Assembly (NCBI GenBank): GCA_900618425.1
Contig: UZAN01040803.1
Coordinates: 1-32,580 of the forward strand
Direction: 5' to 3'
Source of the DNA: Echinostoma caproni
Lineage: Eukaryota; Platyhelminthes; Trematoda; Plagiorchiida; Echinostomatidae
Length of the DNA stretch: 32,580 nucleotides
A program made the translations under genes and the position numbers. The notes under the pieces are model-generated. The model was not told the origin of the DNA and searched no databases. It saw only the letters and a list, made by a program, of their open reading frames with translations. This document shows, piece by piece, positions 11,121 to 20,610 of the stretch; the stretch's first letter is position 1; the number at the start of each line of letters is the position of its first letter.

Positions 11121-11276
11121 ATGTATCGATTTGTGTTTATATTACTCCTTGTGTCGTCAAACTGTACCCAGGAAACGTGCTCCAACGAACCGGTGGTCAC
11201 GGTTTATTCCAATATAGACAAGAATTTACAACCAAGTCGAGCATCTCACGTGCGCAGTCAGAACAATGAGCATTAG
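11121..11276 (+). CDS. Small ORF with signal-peptide-like N-terminus
   Basis: A 51-codon frame starting at ATG 11121 gives MYRFVFILLLVSSNCTQ at its N-terminus: a short n-region with Arg, a hydrophobic core and a plausible cleavage region after Ser-Asn-Cys. The rest is hydrophilic with two further Cys and Asn-rich. An in-frame ATG nine codons upstream (11094) would put charged residues before the hydrophobic core, so the later start is preferred. In flatworms, short secreted proteins are often encoded in several small exons, so this could be a first exon. No family is recognised, and a chance ORF is quite possible. Confidence 0.2.
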   Translation: MYRFVFILLLVSSNCTQETCSNEPVVTVYSNIDKNLQPSRASHVRSQNNEH

Positions 11277-11525
11277 ACACAGTCGGTCGGGTTGTAATAC
11301 GCGTCTTAAGTTGGAATAATTATTGTTTAAAGTCAATTTTCAAACAGACAAAATTGTGGGGTTCACTTACGTTCATGCTTCATTTCTATCGAACATCGTT
11401 TACCGCGATCGATGCTTATTACACATCTTTTAAGTCAGCACTCGAGTTCTTAATGCTTTAACTTAGAGAAACCAGGAAAGAGACATATGGTGATTACCAA
11501 CTCGACGAACCGTATCATCTCTAGA

Positions 11526-12156
11526 NNNNNNNNNNNNNNNNNNNNNNNNNNNNNNNNNNNNNNNNNNNNNNNNNNNNNNNNNNNNNNNNNNNNNNNNNNN
11601 NNNNNNNNNNNNNNNNNNNNNNNNNNNNNNNNNNNNNNNNNNNNNNNNNNNNNNNNNNNNNNNNNNNNNNNNNNNNNNNNNNNNNNNNNNNNNNNNNNNN
11701 NNNNNNNNNNNNNNNNNNNNNNNNNNNNNNNNNNNNNNNNNNNNNNNNNNNNNNNNNNNNNNNNNNNNNNNNNNNNNNNNNNNNNNNNNNNNNNNNNNNN
11801 NNNNNNNNNNNNNNNNNNNNNNNNNNNNNNNNNNNNNNNNNNNNNNNNNNNNNNNNNNNNNNNNNNNNNNNNNNNNNNNNNNNNNNNNNNNNNNNNNNNN
11901 NNNNNNNNNNNNNNNNNNNNNNNNNNNNNNNNNNNNNNNNNNNNNNNNNNNNNNNNNNNNNNNNNNNNNNNNNNNNNNNNNNNNNNNNNNNNNNNNNNNN
12001 NNNNNNNNNNNNNNNNNNNNNNNNNNNNNNNNNNNNNNNNNNNNNNNNNNNNNNNNNNNNNNNNNNNNNNNNNNNNNNNNNNNNNNNNNNNNNNNNNNNN
12101 NNNNNNNNNNNNNNNNNNNNNNNNNNNNNNNNNNNNNNNNNNNNNNNNNNNNNNNN
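11526..12156. other. Assembly gap (631 N)
   Basis: Unresolved bases, 631 in a row, so probably an estimated rather than a fixed-size gap. The long open frames on both strands across it are artefacts of the N run. Single ambiguous bases also occur at 12450, 14501, 19469 and 31747. Confidence 0.99.
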
Positions 12157-13546
12157 AGAGACAGAAAGACCTCGGGATTTTAATTGCTGACCTCAAAGTT
12201 GATTGAGTAGGTATCTTGGGTGTAGTTATTCAGTATTCAAGAAAACAAACAAAAATGAATCCCAGAGCAAGGAAGAGTTGTCGTTTGTCTAGGATGCTAC
12301 CATGGTGTTATGTTTATGCTATGGTAATTCTTGTTCTGTGTTTTGACTCAAGATTCGGAAAAGGTCAAACTTAAAAATGGAGTGTGATTAGCGAAGTGAA
12401 GCTCCAGGTTATTTGTTTGTTTGGGAGTACTCAAAGCTGTACCGTGAAANAGTAGCTCATCAACGTTTGAGGGATGACTATAAACCCATTTTGAAACGAT
12501 TGAATGGAAGATGAATCCGTTCATCATGGAGTTACAACCAAGGATCCCGGAGCGCATTTGTTATGCTAGTAAATCTTTTTCCCACTCATGGAAATATCAG
12601 TGATTTTAAGTTCGTCGCGGTTGGTGGTGAATGTTTTATAGCCTAAAAGATGGAAAAGTGATTATTCATGGACATGGTGTGGATTGATTTAGTTCGGGAT
12701 GCGACTGTTGATGTGAGTGCTCTATCACCTGGAAGTGTTCCTTGTAGACGTTTAGTAGCCAGCCTAGGCAACATCATCAGTGCAAGTTCCCCAATGATGC
12801 AGTTTTCAGTTGTATGAATTTTGCATTTAGTTATGAAAACAAATGATTATTCATAGGTTCATTTGGTGGACATCGCAAGGAGGAAGATATAATTTTGTGA
12901 AGATTTGAACTGGACAATCTCATGAAATGGTAACTATTGGTTAGAAAGACTGAACTTCCATGCTGCTGTGTACCAAACATTTTCTAATTCTGATCCCTTA
13001 ATTTTCAACCTGTTACAAATTTGATCGTGACTCGCAATGTCACGTCTATTTATTTAGTGATTCAAGAGAATTAAGACAACATTTCCAGGGGAGATAAAAT
13101 TGGGAATAAACGCTCTTTACTCATGGCTTTTAATATGCAAGCATGAAACAAGAATATATTTCTAAATCGATGGTTGTATGACACGAGTTCGATCAAGAAC
13201 TGTACATAACGATATTTCATATAAATGTAACCGGAGAAGTATTTGAAGTATTTGTTACACAGGCCCTGCATGCATATATGCGAAAGAGTAAAATACCACC
13301 CGTCTCACCAAACCTACATCGTATACTTTTTGATGTTCCATTTTTCATGGATAAATAAAGTAGGTACATGTGACCGGATGTAAATTCGGTTGAGAACCGC
13401 TTGAAATGACAGAAAAAGCTGAGGATAAAGATGACCACAGCTAAAGTACGTTGACCATGGCAAGTCTGACTAGGATTGTTTGGATTCAAACATAATTCGT
13501 TGAAGATTCCCTTTGCGACATTGGAGAAAACACGAAATAGCAAATA
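12157..13546. other. No recognisable gene
   Basis: Short AT-rich frames only. A 108-codon minus frame (13217-13543) ends just before the inverted PLE-like segment and has no recognisable domain. Confidence 0.45.
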
Positions 13547-13608
13547 GCTTTCGATAACTTCCTCATCTGGCTAATACAGCTATACAAATAGGTAATAGGT
13601 ACATCATG
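13547..13608 (+). repeat. Inverted copy of the PLE 5' segment
   Basis: About 48 of 60 bases match the reverse complement of 15111-15171, with an identical core ctaatacag and an identical aaataggtaatagg. The matched segment at the other end is the end of the N-terminal coding piece of the minus-strand PLE. Here it lies in the opposite orientation beyond the 3' end of that element. At protein level the plus strand just upstream reads like 'E-A-x-F--L-HL-NT', compared with 'EQARFQKLSHLTNTV' in the PLE. Confidence 0.65.
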
Positions 13609-13755
13609 TTTGGAAAACGTATGATGTCTGTGCTGATTTGATTGATAGATATAATTGGTTGATTGATTGATTGTGTGTGGCTTACAAACAAAAAATGGAT
13701 TGGTGGGTGGATGGGAATAGGGATATCTCACATGAAGTTTAGGGCCAAGTCAAGG

Positions 13756-14160
13756 TTAACCATTTCTTGTTTGGGGCACGGGGTCAATCGGAAGAGTAAA
13801 GAGGTCATGGAACGAGTCAGCTTTATTCATGAGACTGAATTCACACCAGGGCCATGGCAGTGGAAGTACTTTAGCAAATTGCTTTTGGGAACAAGGCGGT
13901 GGATTAAACAGGTGGATGTCCACTGCCTCAGCTAATTCTAAATGCTGTTGAAGAACAGCCTTAAATGGATAAGGAGGCACCCGGCAGATCATCTTGAAGG
14001 CATCTTGATTCACATTGTCCATATTTGTGAGATGTTCTACAATGGCACTTGATATGGTCTTTCTATCCCTAGCAGTCAACCAGGCTGGTTTGCGTTCCCT
14101 GATTCTCTGGGAAGATGGCCTGATGGTTCTACCTAATTAGCTTGCCGAACATGAGCAAAC
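13756..14160 (-). pseudogene. PLE GIY-YIG endonuclease part and C-terminus
   Basis: Read on the minus strand from about 14160: 'VCSCSAS' followed by TAA, then 'LGRTIRPLSQRIRE'-like codons. This is the 'C-C---YIGRT' half of a GIY-YIG domain in which the Tyr codon has become a stop and Ile has become Leu. The frame from 14079 continues 'TARDRKTISSAIVEHLTN', matching the 'SSAI--HL---GH' segment, to a C-terminus with 'EAVDIHLFNPPPCSQK'. In intact PLEs this domain nicks target DNA. It is dead here. Confidence 0.75.
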
Positions 14161-14309
14161 AAATCAGTAGGTAATCATAAAAAAGGTAGAACTAGGCAGT
14201 TTATCTTTGAGATTCATGGAAATAATCCGTTGATTGGTGAACTGAAGGCGTAAACGTGCCGCGGCAAATGTGCGTGTAATTGCTCTTTTCAAGCCCTCGG
14301 GTGATTAGC

Positions 14310-14522
14310 TCACTTTTGCGCTCTCCTTTGAAAGGGAATCGCATGTATAAGCCTTTTCTTCAATAGCATTTCCAACGAGATTTTCTCACGTGTCAAGAGG
14401 AAAATGTCATCCACATAATGACAGTAAAAACGCAGACTATCTATGGCTATTCTGAGTCCAAGATTTTCCAGTTTGGCCATGAAGATACCAGCTATTAGGG
14501 NGGGTCCTAGTGGAGAACCCAT
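14310..14522 (-). pseudogene. PLE reverse transcriptase, motifs B and C
   Basis: The frame starts 'MGSPLGPXLIAGIFMAKLE' (motif B; X is the N at 14501) and continues to 'FYCHYVDDIFLL', motif C with both catalytic Asp residues intact. Shortly after, the protein jumps to the linker before the endonuclease, so about 130 residues of thumb and connection are missing relative to the other PLE in this window. The frame stops at 14310. Confidence 0.8.
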
Positions 14523-14524
14523 GG

Positions 14525-14752
14525 CTACTCCGTCAGTGTAATGATAGTTTTCATTGTTGAAAGTGAACTGAGTAATAGTTCCTCCAGGATAGTCAGTGGA
14601 ATATCAGTGTTTATGTCGTTTTCTACTAAAAGATTGCATAGGTATGAAACCGTCTCCAAAAGTGGCACATTAGTGAATAACGAAGCGAAATCGAATGAAT
14701 CCCTCCTTAATCCATTTATGTTTATTTCTCTCATTAACTCTACGAACTGCAA
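14525..14752 (-). pseudogene. PLE reverse transcriptase, motif A region
   Basis: The frame reads 'DSFDFASLFTNVPLLETV', the motif A of PLE reverse transcriptases (FD-SLFTNVP), with the first catalytic Asp present. A frameshift near 14560 separates it from motif B: the other frame reads 'YTDGVAMGSPLGP' across the junction. Confidence 0.8.
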
Positions 14753-14814
14753 TATGACTTTTAGACTAAAACGTTAAATGGGTAGGCGGAGGGGCTCCAA
14801 TATATCTGCAAGTG

Positions 14815-15092
14815 ATCTGGCAACTGGGCGATATGGCAGGGAATTCATGTCAGGTATTGGCCTCAAGGGTATAATTTGTTTATGAACTTTGGGTAAACCG
14901 TATAGGCGCGGAATAGAGGTTCCAGTAGGTCAGTAGTTGCTTGTAAGTAGTTGTAGAAATATAATTGTTGTCTCTCAATGTTTTCCAACCGTTAGTTAGC
15001 TGTTCCTCCATTGCTTTAGCCTTAGCATTCTCTCTTAGTACTTGGGTGAATTTTATGGGGTCCCGTAAAATTCCAATCCAATCCACACACAC
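14815..15092 (-). pseudogene. PLE reverse transcriptase, fingers region
   Basis: The frame at 14880-15092 contains 'DPIKFTQVLRENAKAKAMEE' and 'NNYISTTTYKQL', matching the region just before the reverse-transcriptase start in PLEs. After a frame change it continues as 'YGLPKVHKQIIPLRPIPDM' (about 14905-14850), the PLE signature 'YGLPKIHK--PLRPI', and 'SLPYRPVARSLADIL'. These residues form the fingers and the start of the palm. Confidence 0.75.
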
Positions 15093-15130
15093 AATGAACT
15101 TTAAACAAATGTGATATGCCTATTACCTAT

Positions 15131-15331
15131 TTATCTAACTGTATTAGTCAAATGAGAGAGTTTTTGAAAACGAGCTTGTTCTCTCTTTTGACTTTTTCTT
15201 AAACAATTCTTAAATTGGGAATCTATTTTTGCGAATGAATTTGTGATTGTGTTTGAATCCCGATGAATTCGATAGTTATACACTGTTGAAATATTCTCAG
15301 AATAATAATAAGTGTACATCTGTCCGCTCAT
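15131..15331 (-). pseudogene. PLE N-terminal segment
   Basis: A 66-codon frame, rich in Lys, Arg and Gln in its second half, ends with 'EQARFQKLSHLTNTV', a basic segment typical of the region ahead of the reverse transcriptase in PLEs. It is followed after a stop by the fingers region in another frame. Its terminal part is the segment repeated in inverted orientation at 13547-13608. Confidence 0.6.
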
Positions 15332-18300
15332 AATCGTACGCTCATCCAGTCAAACGGACAATCGATGAGCCCAGGACTTGATCTTGGATCTCGTTTTGGC
15401 TCACGAAAGGGGAATATTCAACGGCGCGTCTAAAAGCCAGAAAGATGAAAAAGGTATATCAGGTGTGTGCGCGCGTCACTGGCTCACAGATGAAGTAGCC
15501 TGAATAACTACTGAACTACTACCTGAACTAAAGGGTGCATACTATTGTAAATATACTACTACATGCGTCACACATTGAGTTCCTGCAGCAGCAACGCCAA
15601 ATTCCCTTCAGTTTGTCTATCTCGTGATATCTCCAAAATGTGTGGAAACTACCTGAAGTTAATGGGTTCGTTAAATGGAATCCGTCATGGTGTAGATTCA
15701 ATCACTAACAGAGTCTTTATCTAATATTAGGTGAAAATAAAACATTTCAACAACACATTTATTCTCATAAAAGAAGCACGCATTCAATAATCCGGGATCA
15801 GTTCACAAATCAAGTGGCTCAATGTGATTGCTCAATTAAATTGCGTGTTGTTCTGGATGACTAGTGGTTATAGATACAAACTTTGTATCTTCATAAGATA
15901 TAGATCCAGGTACGATCTGGTTGGTTAGAAATTCTACAAAGTATTTGGTGTATGTTTTCTCAAATGCATTATGCAGACCAGGGGTTCAGCAAACAAACAT
16001 ATCCTTTATCCACAGCCTGAACTTTAGCCATGAAATTGACCTAACATAATCACGAGAAGCGTCTAAATTATTTCGTGCATCAGTAAGAACTAAAGTCAAA
16101 AATGCCCTTATACTTTTAATGGCATATTACACGGTTCGTTTTTTCTGTTTCATACGCTTTCCTACTCAGCAAATGCACGAATTATTACAGGCCTAGGACT
16201 CAAAGTGAACCGTAAAACAGTCGCTTTGAATAAAGCTTTTTGAATAAAGCTTGGCGAACATAATCGGCTGTTGAAGATCGTGGTGACCACCCTGGGTTCC
16301 CCTGCCAGTCTCAAACGATTGGTTTATTTCCAGGCCTTATGTGTTGTTTCTCTTGTTCACTTCCATCTCTCTTGCCGAAGTCGGCGAAAAGCTTTATTAA
16401 ACCGAAATAGAGGTCCAGAGGCTTGCAGCATGAAAATACCAGTGTAACTGTTCTCTCGCGTGTGTGCTTGGCGCTATTCACAAACACTTAGCTAACAAGC
16501 AGCTATCGAATTGGATTAGAAATTCTTGTTTAGACCTACTGTTACTTGTTCTCAGTGATGTAGAATGAGATGCTGTGATTAATTTCGGTTGACCATTTTT
16601 CGTGCTCCATCCGGATAACCGTTGCAGTTTAGAAGAATCAAACTATGGTTTCAATCCAAATAGAGTTCACTTGTAGTGCACCAGGGGTGATGGTGCACCG
16701 AGTACGTACGCATAATGTTTCAGCTTCCAGGCAGTTAATCAGGAAACTGGTATCAAGTAAAATGTCAGATTGGCTGAATGCAAGGTGGCAACCAAATGAG
16801 CCAGATCGTTGTCGAATCGACATTGAAGAATCAACCAAAATTGATTGATGCATTTGATATTCATTTGCATGAGATTTCAAATAGAGGTAACTGTATCAAC
16901 AGCTCCTTTTGGTTCCACCGGACTGCCCCATTCATGGGGTTTTTGATTCCGATTTCTAATTCGAATATTTCCGCATATCAGCCGACTTAGTCAATGTCTT
17001 AATTCAGTACCCCAGGATGAAAATTTTTCAATGAAACCTGAATGATCACCTGCCTACATGCCAACAATCAATAAACCGCCAATAAAGGTCAGATATGAAC
17101 TAAACTAACGCGATAACTGTGACCAGCTCCCGTATAAAGTAGTTAGCGCAAGAATGACGCACGTCTATTATGCGACGACTGGGTATTAGCATACCGCATT
17201 CGCCGGAGGAAATGATCCACGGATAACCACTCGTGGAGGTAAAATGGAGCATAGTTTCTCCAAAATTATCAGTTATCAGTTATCAAGCGACAGGGTAAAA
17301 GAAATACAAAAGACCTCGTTTGATCTGCAGATAATCACTACATTCCAGTTCAAGTCAGCGGACCAATTACCATGTGCTGTGTGAAATTACCGTCGTACAG
17401 TTATTTAAATTCGCTTTTGTCTCATAAAAACGTAAATCCTACGTAACTTCCACATACAAATCACGAGCTGTATGGTAATGATTATAATGGATTTCGTAGT
17501 TAGAAATTATGCCTGGGGTAAAATATGATATAACCTTATAAACCTTTCCTAAAATAGACTGTCAAGAATAGAGATCATTTTGAGTTTTATTCCCTGCGGG
17601 AAATCGTCAAGGATACGCGGAATTCTTTAAAGCTGGATAACCTGTTTGCTTCACATTGAAGAACAGGATAAATAGCTTGAGATACCAAGACGTGTGTCAC
17701 TGTGCACACACCAAGTCAACAAACACGTGCTACTGTAACTAATCAATATATTACATACCACTCTTTACCAGCAAGAGCTCCCCGAAAATGAGTGAGGTAA
17801 TGAAGGGGCTTTGACTAGTTACTGATTTTGAACACTAGAATACTCTGTATTGTCATTAGTACCCATGTTACTCTCAGACTACATAAAACTCTAACAGAAC
17901 AACTCACATGCCCACAACAAACCATTATTGTTCTCTTTTTTCTCATCTAGCGCAGTAAGTTGAATTTTGTGATTGTTCAGTTTTAGTGGCACGATTTCTA
18001 TTCACATAAATCGGTTTCTTCCAACCACGACTGTTTGAGAAAACACATTTATTCTGGTGCTCACGTGAAACCGGAGCTATTGCATGCTGCGATTTATAAA
18101 AAAATACACGGACTAGAAATGTTTGGATTGATTGTGAATGACAGGTGACGCCTCGTGTTCACCCGATTCGGTTTACCACACCCAACACACAAACTGGTTT
18201 GCATTGGCTTCGAATAAAATTTAGTCGCCAAATCTAGCCGGCGATGTCTAGTACTCTGGAAGCCCTGCATATTTGGGCCTGAGTTCTGGCAATTTCGGCT

Positions 18301-19360
18301 GACGTAGAATATTAACGGATTTTAACCGAGATAGATGAGTCAACCACACATATCTTGCAAGTTATTGCGGAATATAAGTACAATTTTCTTTGAGATGAGT
18401 CAACGTGAATCACAACGAAAACACTGAACTCAGGGATTTCAGGTTGGATCGAGACGGTACCCTTTGCTCCTGCCATCTTTCTCGCTGTTTTCACGACAGC
18501 TGACCCGATCGATCTTTATTACACTATCTTCTAATCACCACACTTACCAATACAGCGCTCTCAAACACCACCGATCAACGAAGTTAGAAGATAAACTATA
18601 GTAGAGGAGTACGTAACACCTAGATGCCGTTCGATTCTTCAACACCGATCCCCTGTATCCCGTTGAGTTACAAAAAGAAAACAACAAGGCCGTAAATCTT
18701 GGTTGACAAAATAACCCCTACCACTTGTCAACGGACGTGAGCTGCGGTCGGTTTGAAAGGTTATTATTTCAAAATCATGTTTTAACCAACTGAAGGCAGT
18801 TCCGTAAACTTTCTTAGTTGTATAGCGTCGTCAGTAAAAGGTAAAATTAAGGCTAAAGAGATCCAGAGAGGTAATTAGTGGTTATTGTCGCCGATGAAAA
18901 ATGTTTTCACACAAAGGAAAATATAATTACAGGTATTTAAAAAAATCTAGTTTGTAAGTGGACCTAGAAAATGTTGGATTTAGTTTTTACGTGAAAAATC
19001 GGCTTTCGTCAGAGAATAAGCCAAGTTATATTGTCTGATTGCGTGCAATGTTTACAAAGAATAAAGTTAAATTTATGTTTCACGCTTTTGACATTTGCAC
19101 TCATACATTCGTTTTTGAGACAAATATAATGTCGAATCCCGATTACGCAATTATATTCGCATGGCCAGAGTACTTTTTGATATTGTCCCCACTTTGTACC
19201 ACTCATTTACTAATGTCACCTCCCCAGAATAACCCCAAAATCTAGGTTACAAACATGTCTGGTTGATTATCATAATAGTGACTTTAAAATATCCCAGTAA
19301 TAAATGCAACCACAGCAGATGATTGAATAATCACTTAAACAACGTTTTTAACAACAAAGA
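15332..19360. other. 4 kb without recognisable genes
   Basis: Frames are 60-80 codons. The largest pair (16638-16880 minus, 16645-16848 plus) overlap each other and carry no motif I know. A perfect 14-bp tandem duplication (tttgaataaagctt, twice) is at 16225-16252. No tRNA, reverse transcriptase or transposase motif was seen. Confidence 0.45.
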
Positions 19361-19405
19361 GCACTGAACAGCTGCTTCCTGCTGTTTGGAACTAGTCACC
19401 AGTGC
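19361..19405 (-). ncRNA. Hammerhead-ribozyme-like motif, copy 3
   Basis: Helix I is GCACTG (19405-19400) against CAGTGC (19366-19361), 6/6 pairs. The core block is gtgacta (19399-19393), three changes from CTGATGA. The helix II block is 14 bases (19392-19379), as in copies 1 and 2. GAAG replaces GAAA (19378-19375), then CAGCTGT, the palindromic helix III, and a T at the cleavage position (19367). The spacing is identical to copy 1 along the whole motif, which is hard to explain by chance. The core changes make it very unlikely to cleave. Confidence 0.6.
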
Positions 19406-19500
19406 GTACATTTTGTGTCCCTGTCGGGACTGGAACCACGATTATTCGGCCTGAGACTTCAAATCCTTNCCCTTGAGCTACGTGGCCGACGGTTATCACC
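19361..19500 (-). mobile_element. tRNA-derived SINE with hammerhead-like tail, copy at second locus
   Basis: On the minus strand a tRNA-like head carries the A box tagctcaaggg (19480-19470) and B box ggttccagtccc (19437-19426). After a 20-base spacer comes a hammerhead-like motif (19405-19361). The order and spacing match the repeat at 1316-1441: tRNA head, B box, about 20 bases, then GCACTG. The two heads are otherwise clearly diverged, so they are old or belong to different subfamilies. An N at 19469 lies in the head. Confidence 0.65.
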
Positions 19501-19524
19501 TTGTGCGGATGGCTCAGCCAATTT

Positions 19525-19721
19525 AGGTGGTGAATGTTTGGATTAGCCCATTCGGTTTTTCACAGGCACCAGACACTGTTGATGATGTTCCATCGCGCTT
19601 AAATGCATACAAATAGTGGGCAATCAACCATCTCCCAAAGGAGTGAAACCCACACCGAACATCATCAGCAGTGCCTGGTGCCTGTGTAAACTGAATGAGC
19701 TAATCCAAACCTTCACCATCT
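19525..19721. repeat. Inverted repeat, 66-bp arms
   Basis: The left arm (19525-19590) and the reverse complement of the right arm (19657-19721) match at most positions: both read a-gtggtgaa-gtttggattagc, then cattc-gttt, cacaggcacca, and gatgatgttc. The loop is 66 bp. It lies 25 bp from the start of the minus-strand SINE head. The right arm on the minus strand contains GCACTGCTGATGA, the helix I strand plus perfect core of the hammerhead family, but no GAAA follows at the right distance. It may be a small foldback element or two opposed fragments of one repeat. Confidence 0.7.
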
Positions 19722-20559
19722 AAACGTTTCTAACAGTTTTCGTTCACCAGAAAACATCGTTCTTCGAATAAGATCTAAAAATACTGTTTGGAAAAAAATG
19801 ATAACACTGTGACAAACATTCCGATTCCCATTGAAATTTAATGAAATTTAACCCCCCCCCTCACTAAAAAGATCTCAGCAGCCATTTGATGACATTAATA
19901 CAACTTTTGAAAAACCTGCCGCTGAATTCAACGTACATGAATCTCCTAAGTTCAGATTTCTGCTTTCAGTGGTTTATTCTTCTTCTTCATTTCTTTAAGG
20001 TTGTTACTCTCCCACAAGTTGAATGGGGATTCTTTGTGATACACCTTGATGTCTGATGGATAAAACAGAGCTCTGATTGCTGTTTTGTCTTTGTTCAGAC
20101 TCATCGGCGGTGTACAAAACTATTGGATTGTTGTCGAGACAAAAATGGTGACCCTTTGTGTCACGATGGTCAATTCACACCTCAACCCCGGGGTTACATC
20201 GTCTACTACCCACATCCTCTGTGCACCCCTATTTGAATGGGTATATATGTACAAGTGAATTCCTAGACTAAAGCGTCTAAGTGATCGTTTCTCTTTTATC
20301 TCTTTATATATAACAAAGGGTATTTATTCTGGGAGAATTCTCACATTATCCTCACTATGTCAATCAGCTGAACCATTATGAATTGGTGGCAAAATTATCT
20401 GAAAGTGCAGGTCCCATTCATTGATTTTGTCCATATCGAAACTTCTTCAGGTCATCATCTCTGGCATAAAACAAGCTCGCATGCATATAACACATTAGGT
20501 TAGTAAGTCATTGTGAGCAAGCGTGTTATTACTCATAAATATTACCAGAAATAGAAATG
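19722..20559. other. No recognisable gene
   Basis: Contains a direct duplication gaaattta-at-gaaattta near 19834-19851 followed by a C9 run (19852-19860). No coding motif was found. Confidence 0.45.
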
Positions 20560-20610
20560 AAGGTCGAATCCGGGGTCGGTGGATTGATTGCATCAGCACT
20601 TCTGGTGATG
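20560..20610 (+). repeat. Degenerate SINE fragment (weak)
   Basis: ggtcgaatccggggtcggtggattg resembles the B box and following bases of the SINE at 1367-1395 (ggttcaatccccagtcgggtcgatggattc). It is followed by gcact and ctggtga, which resemble the helix I strand and core of the hammerhead family. The rest of the motif is not present. It is probably a very old copy, but could be chance. Confidence 0.3.

Larger units (their letters stand above)
13756..15331 (-). mobile_element. Penelope-like element, decayed, minus strand
   Basis: The order on the minus strand is that of a PLE: N-terminal segment (15331-15131), fingers (15092-14815), palm motif A (14752-14525), motifs B and C (14522-14310), linker (about 14335-14160), GIY-YIG endonuclease part and C-terminus (about 14160-13756). 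The pieces lie in different frames and are separated by stops. Two parts expected from intact PLEs are missing: a stretch between the N-terminus and fingers (around 15090-15130), and the thumb-side part after motif C (around 14310-14335). The element is a molecular fossil of about 1.6 kb. Confidence 0.85.

Noticed and set aside
11450..12206. Long frames of 239-248 codons on both strands
   Set aside because: They are open only because of the 631-N gap.
15355..15430. Another hammerhead: tcgatga, gagcc...ggctc, then cacgaaagg on the plus strand
   Set aside because: The core has two changes, helix II and GAAA are out of register by two bases, the loop is long, and no helix I strands pair.
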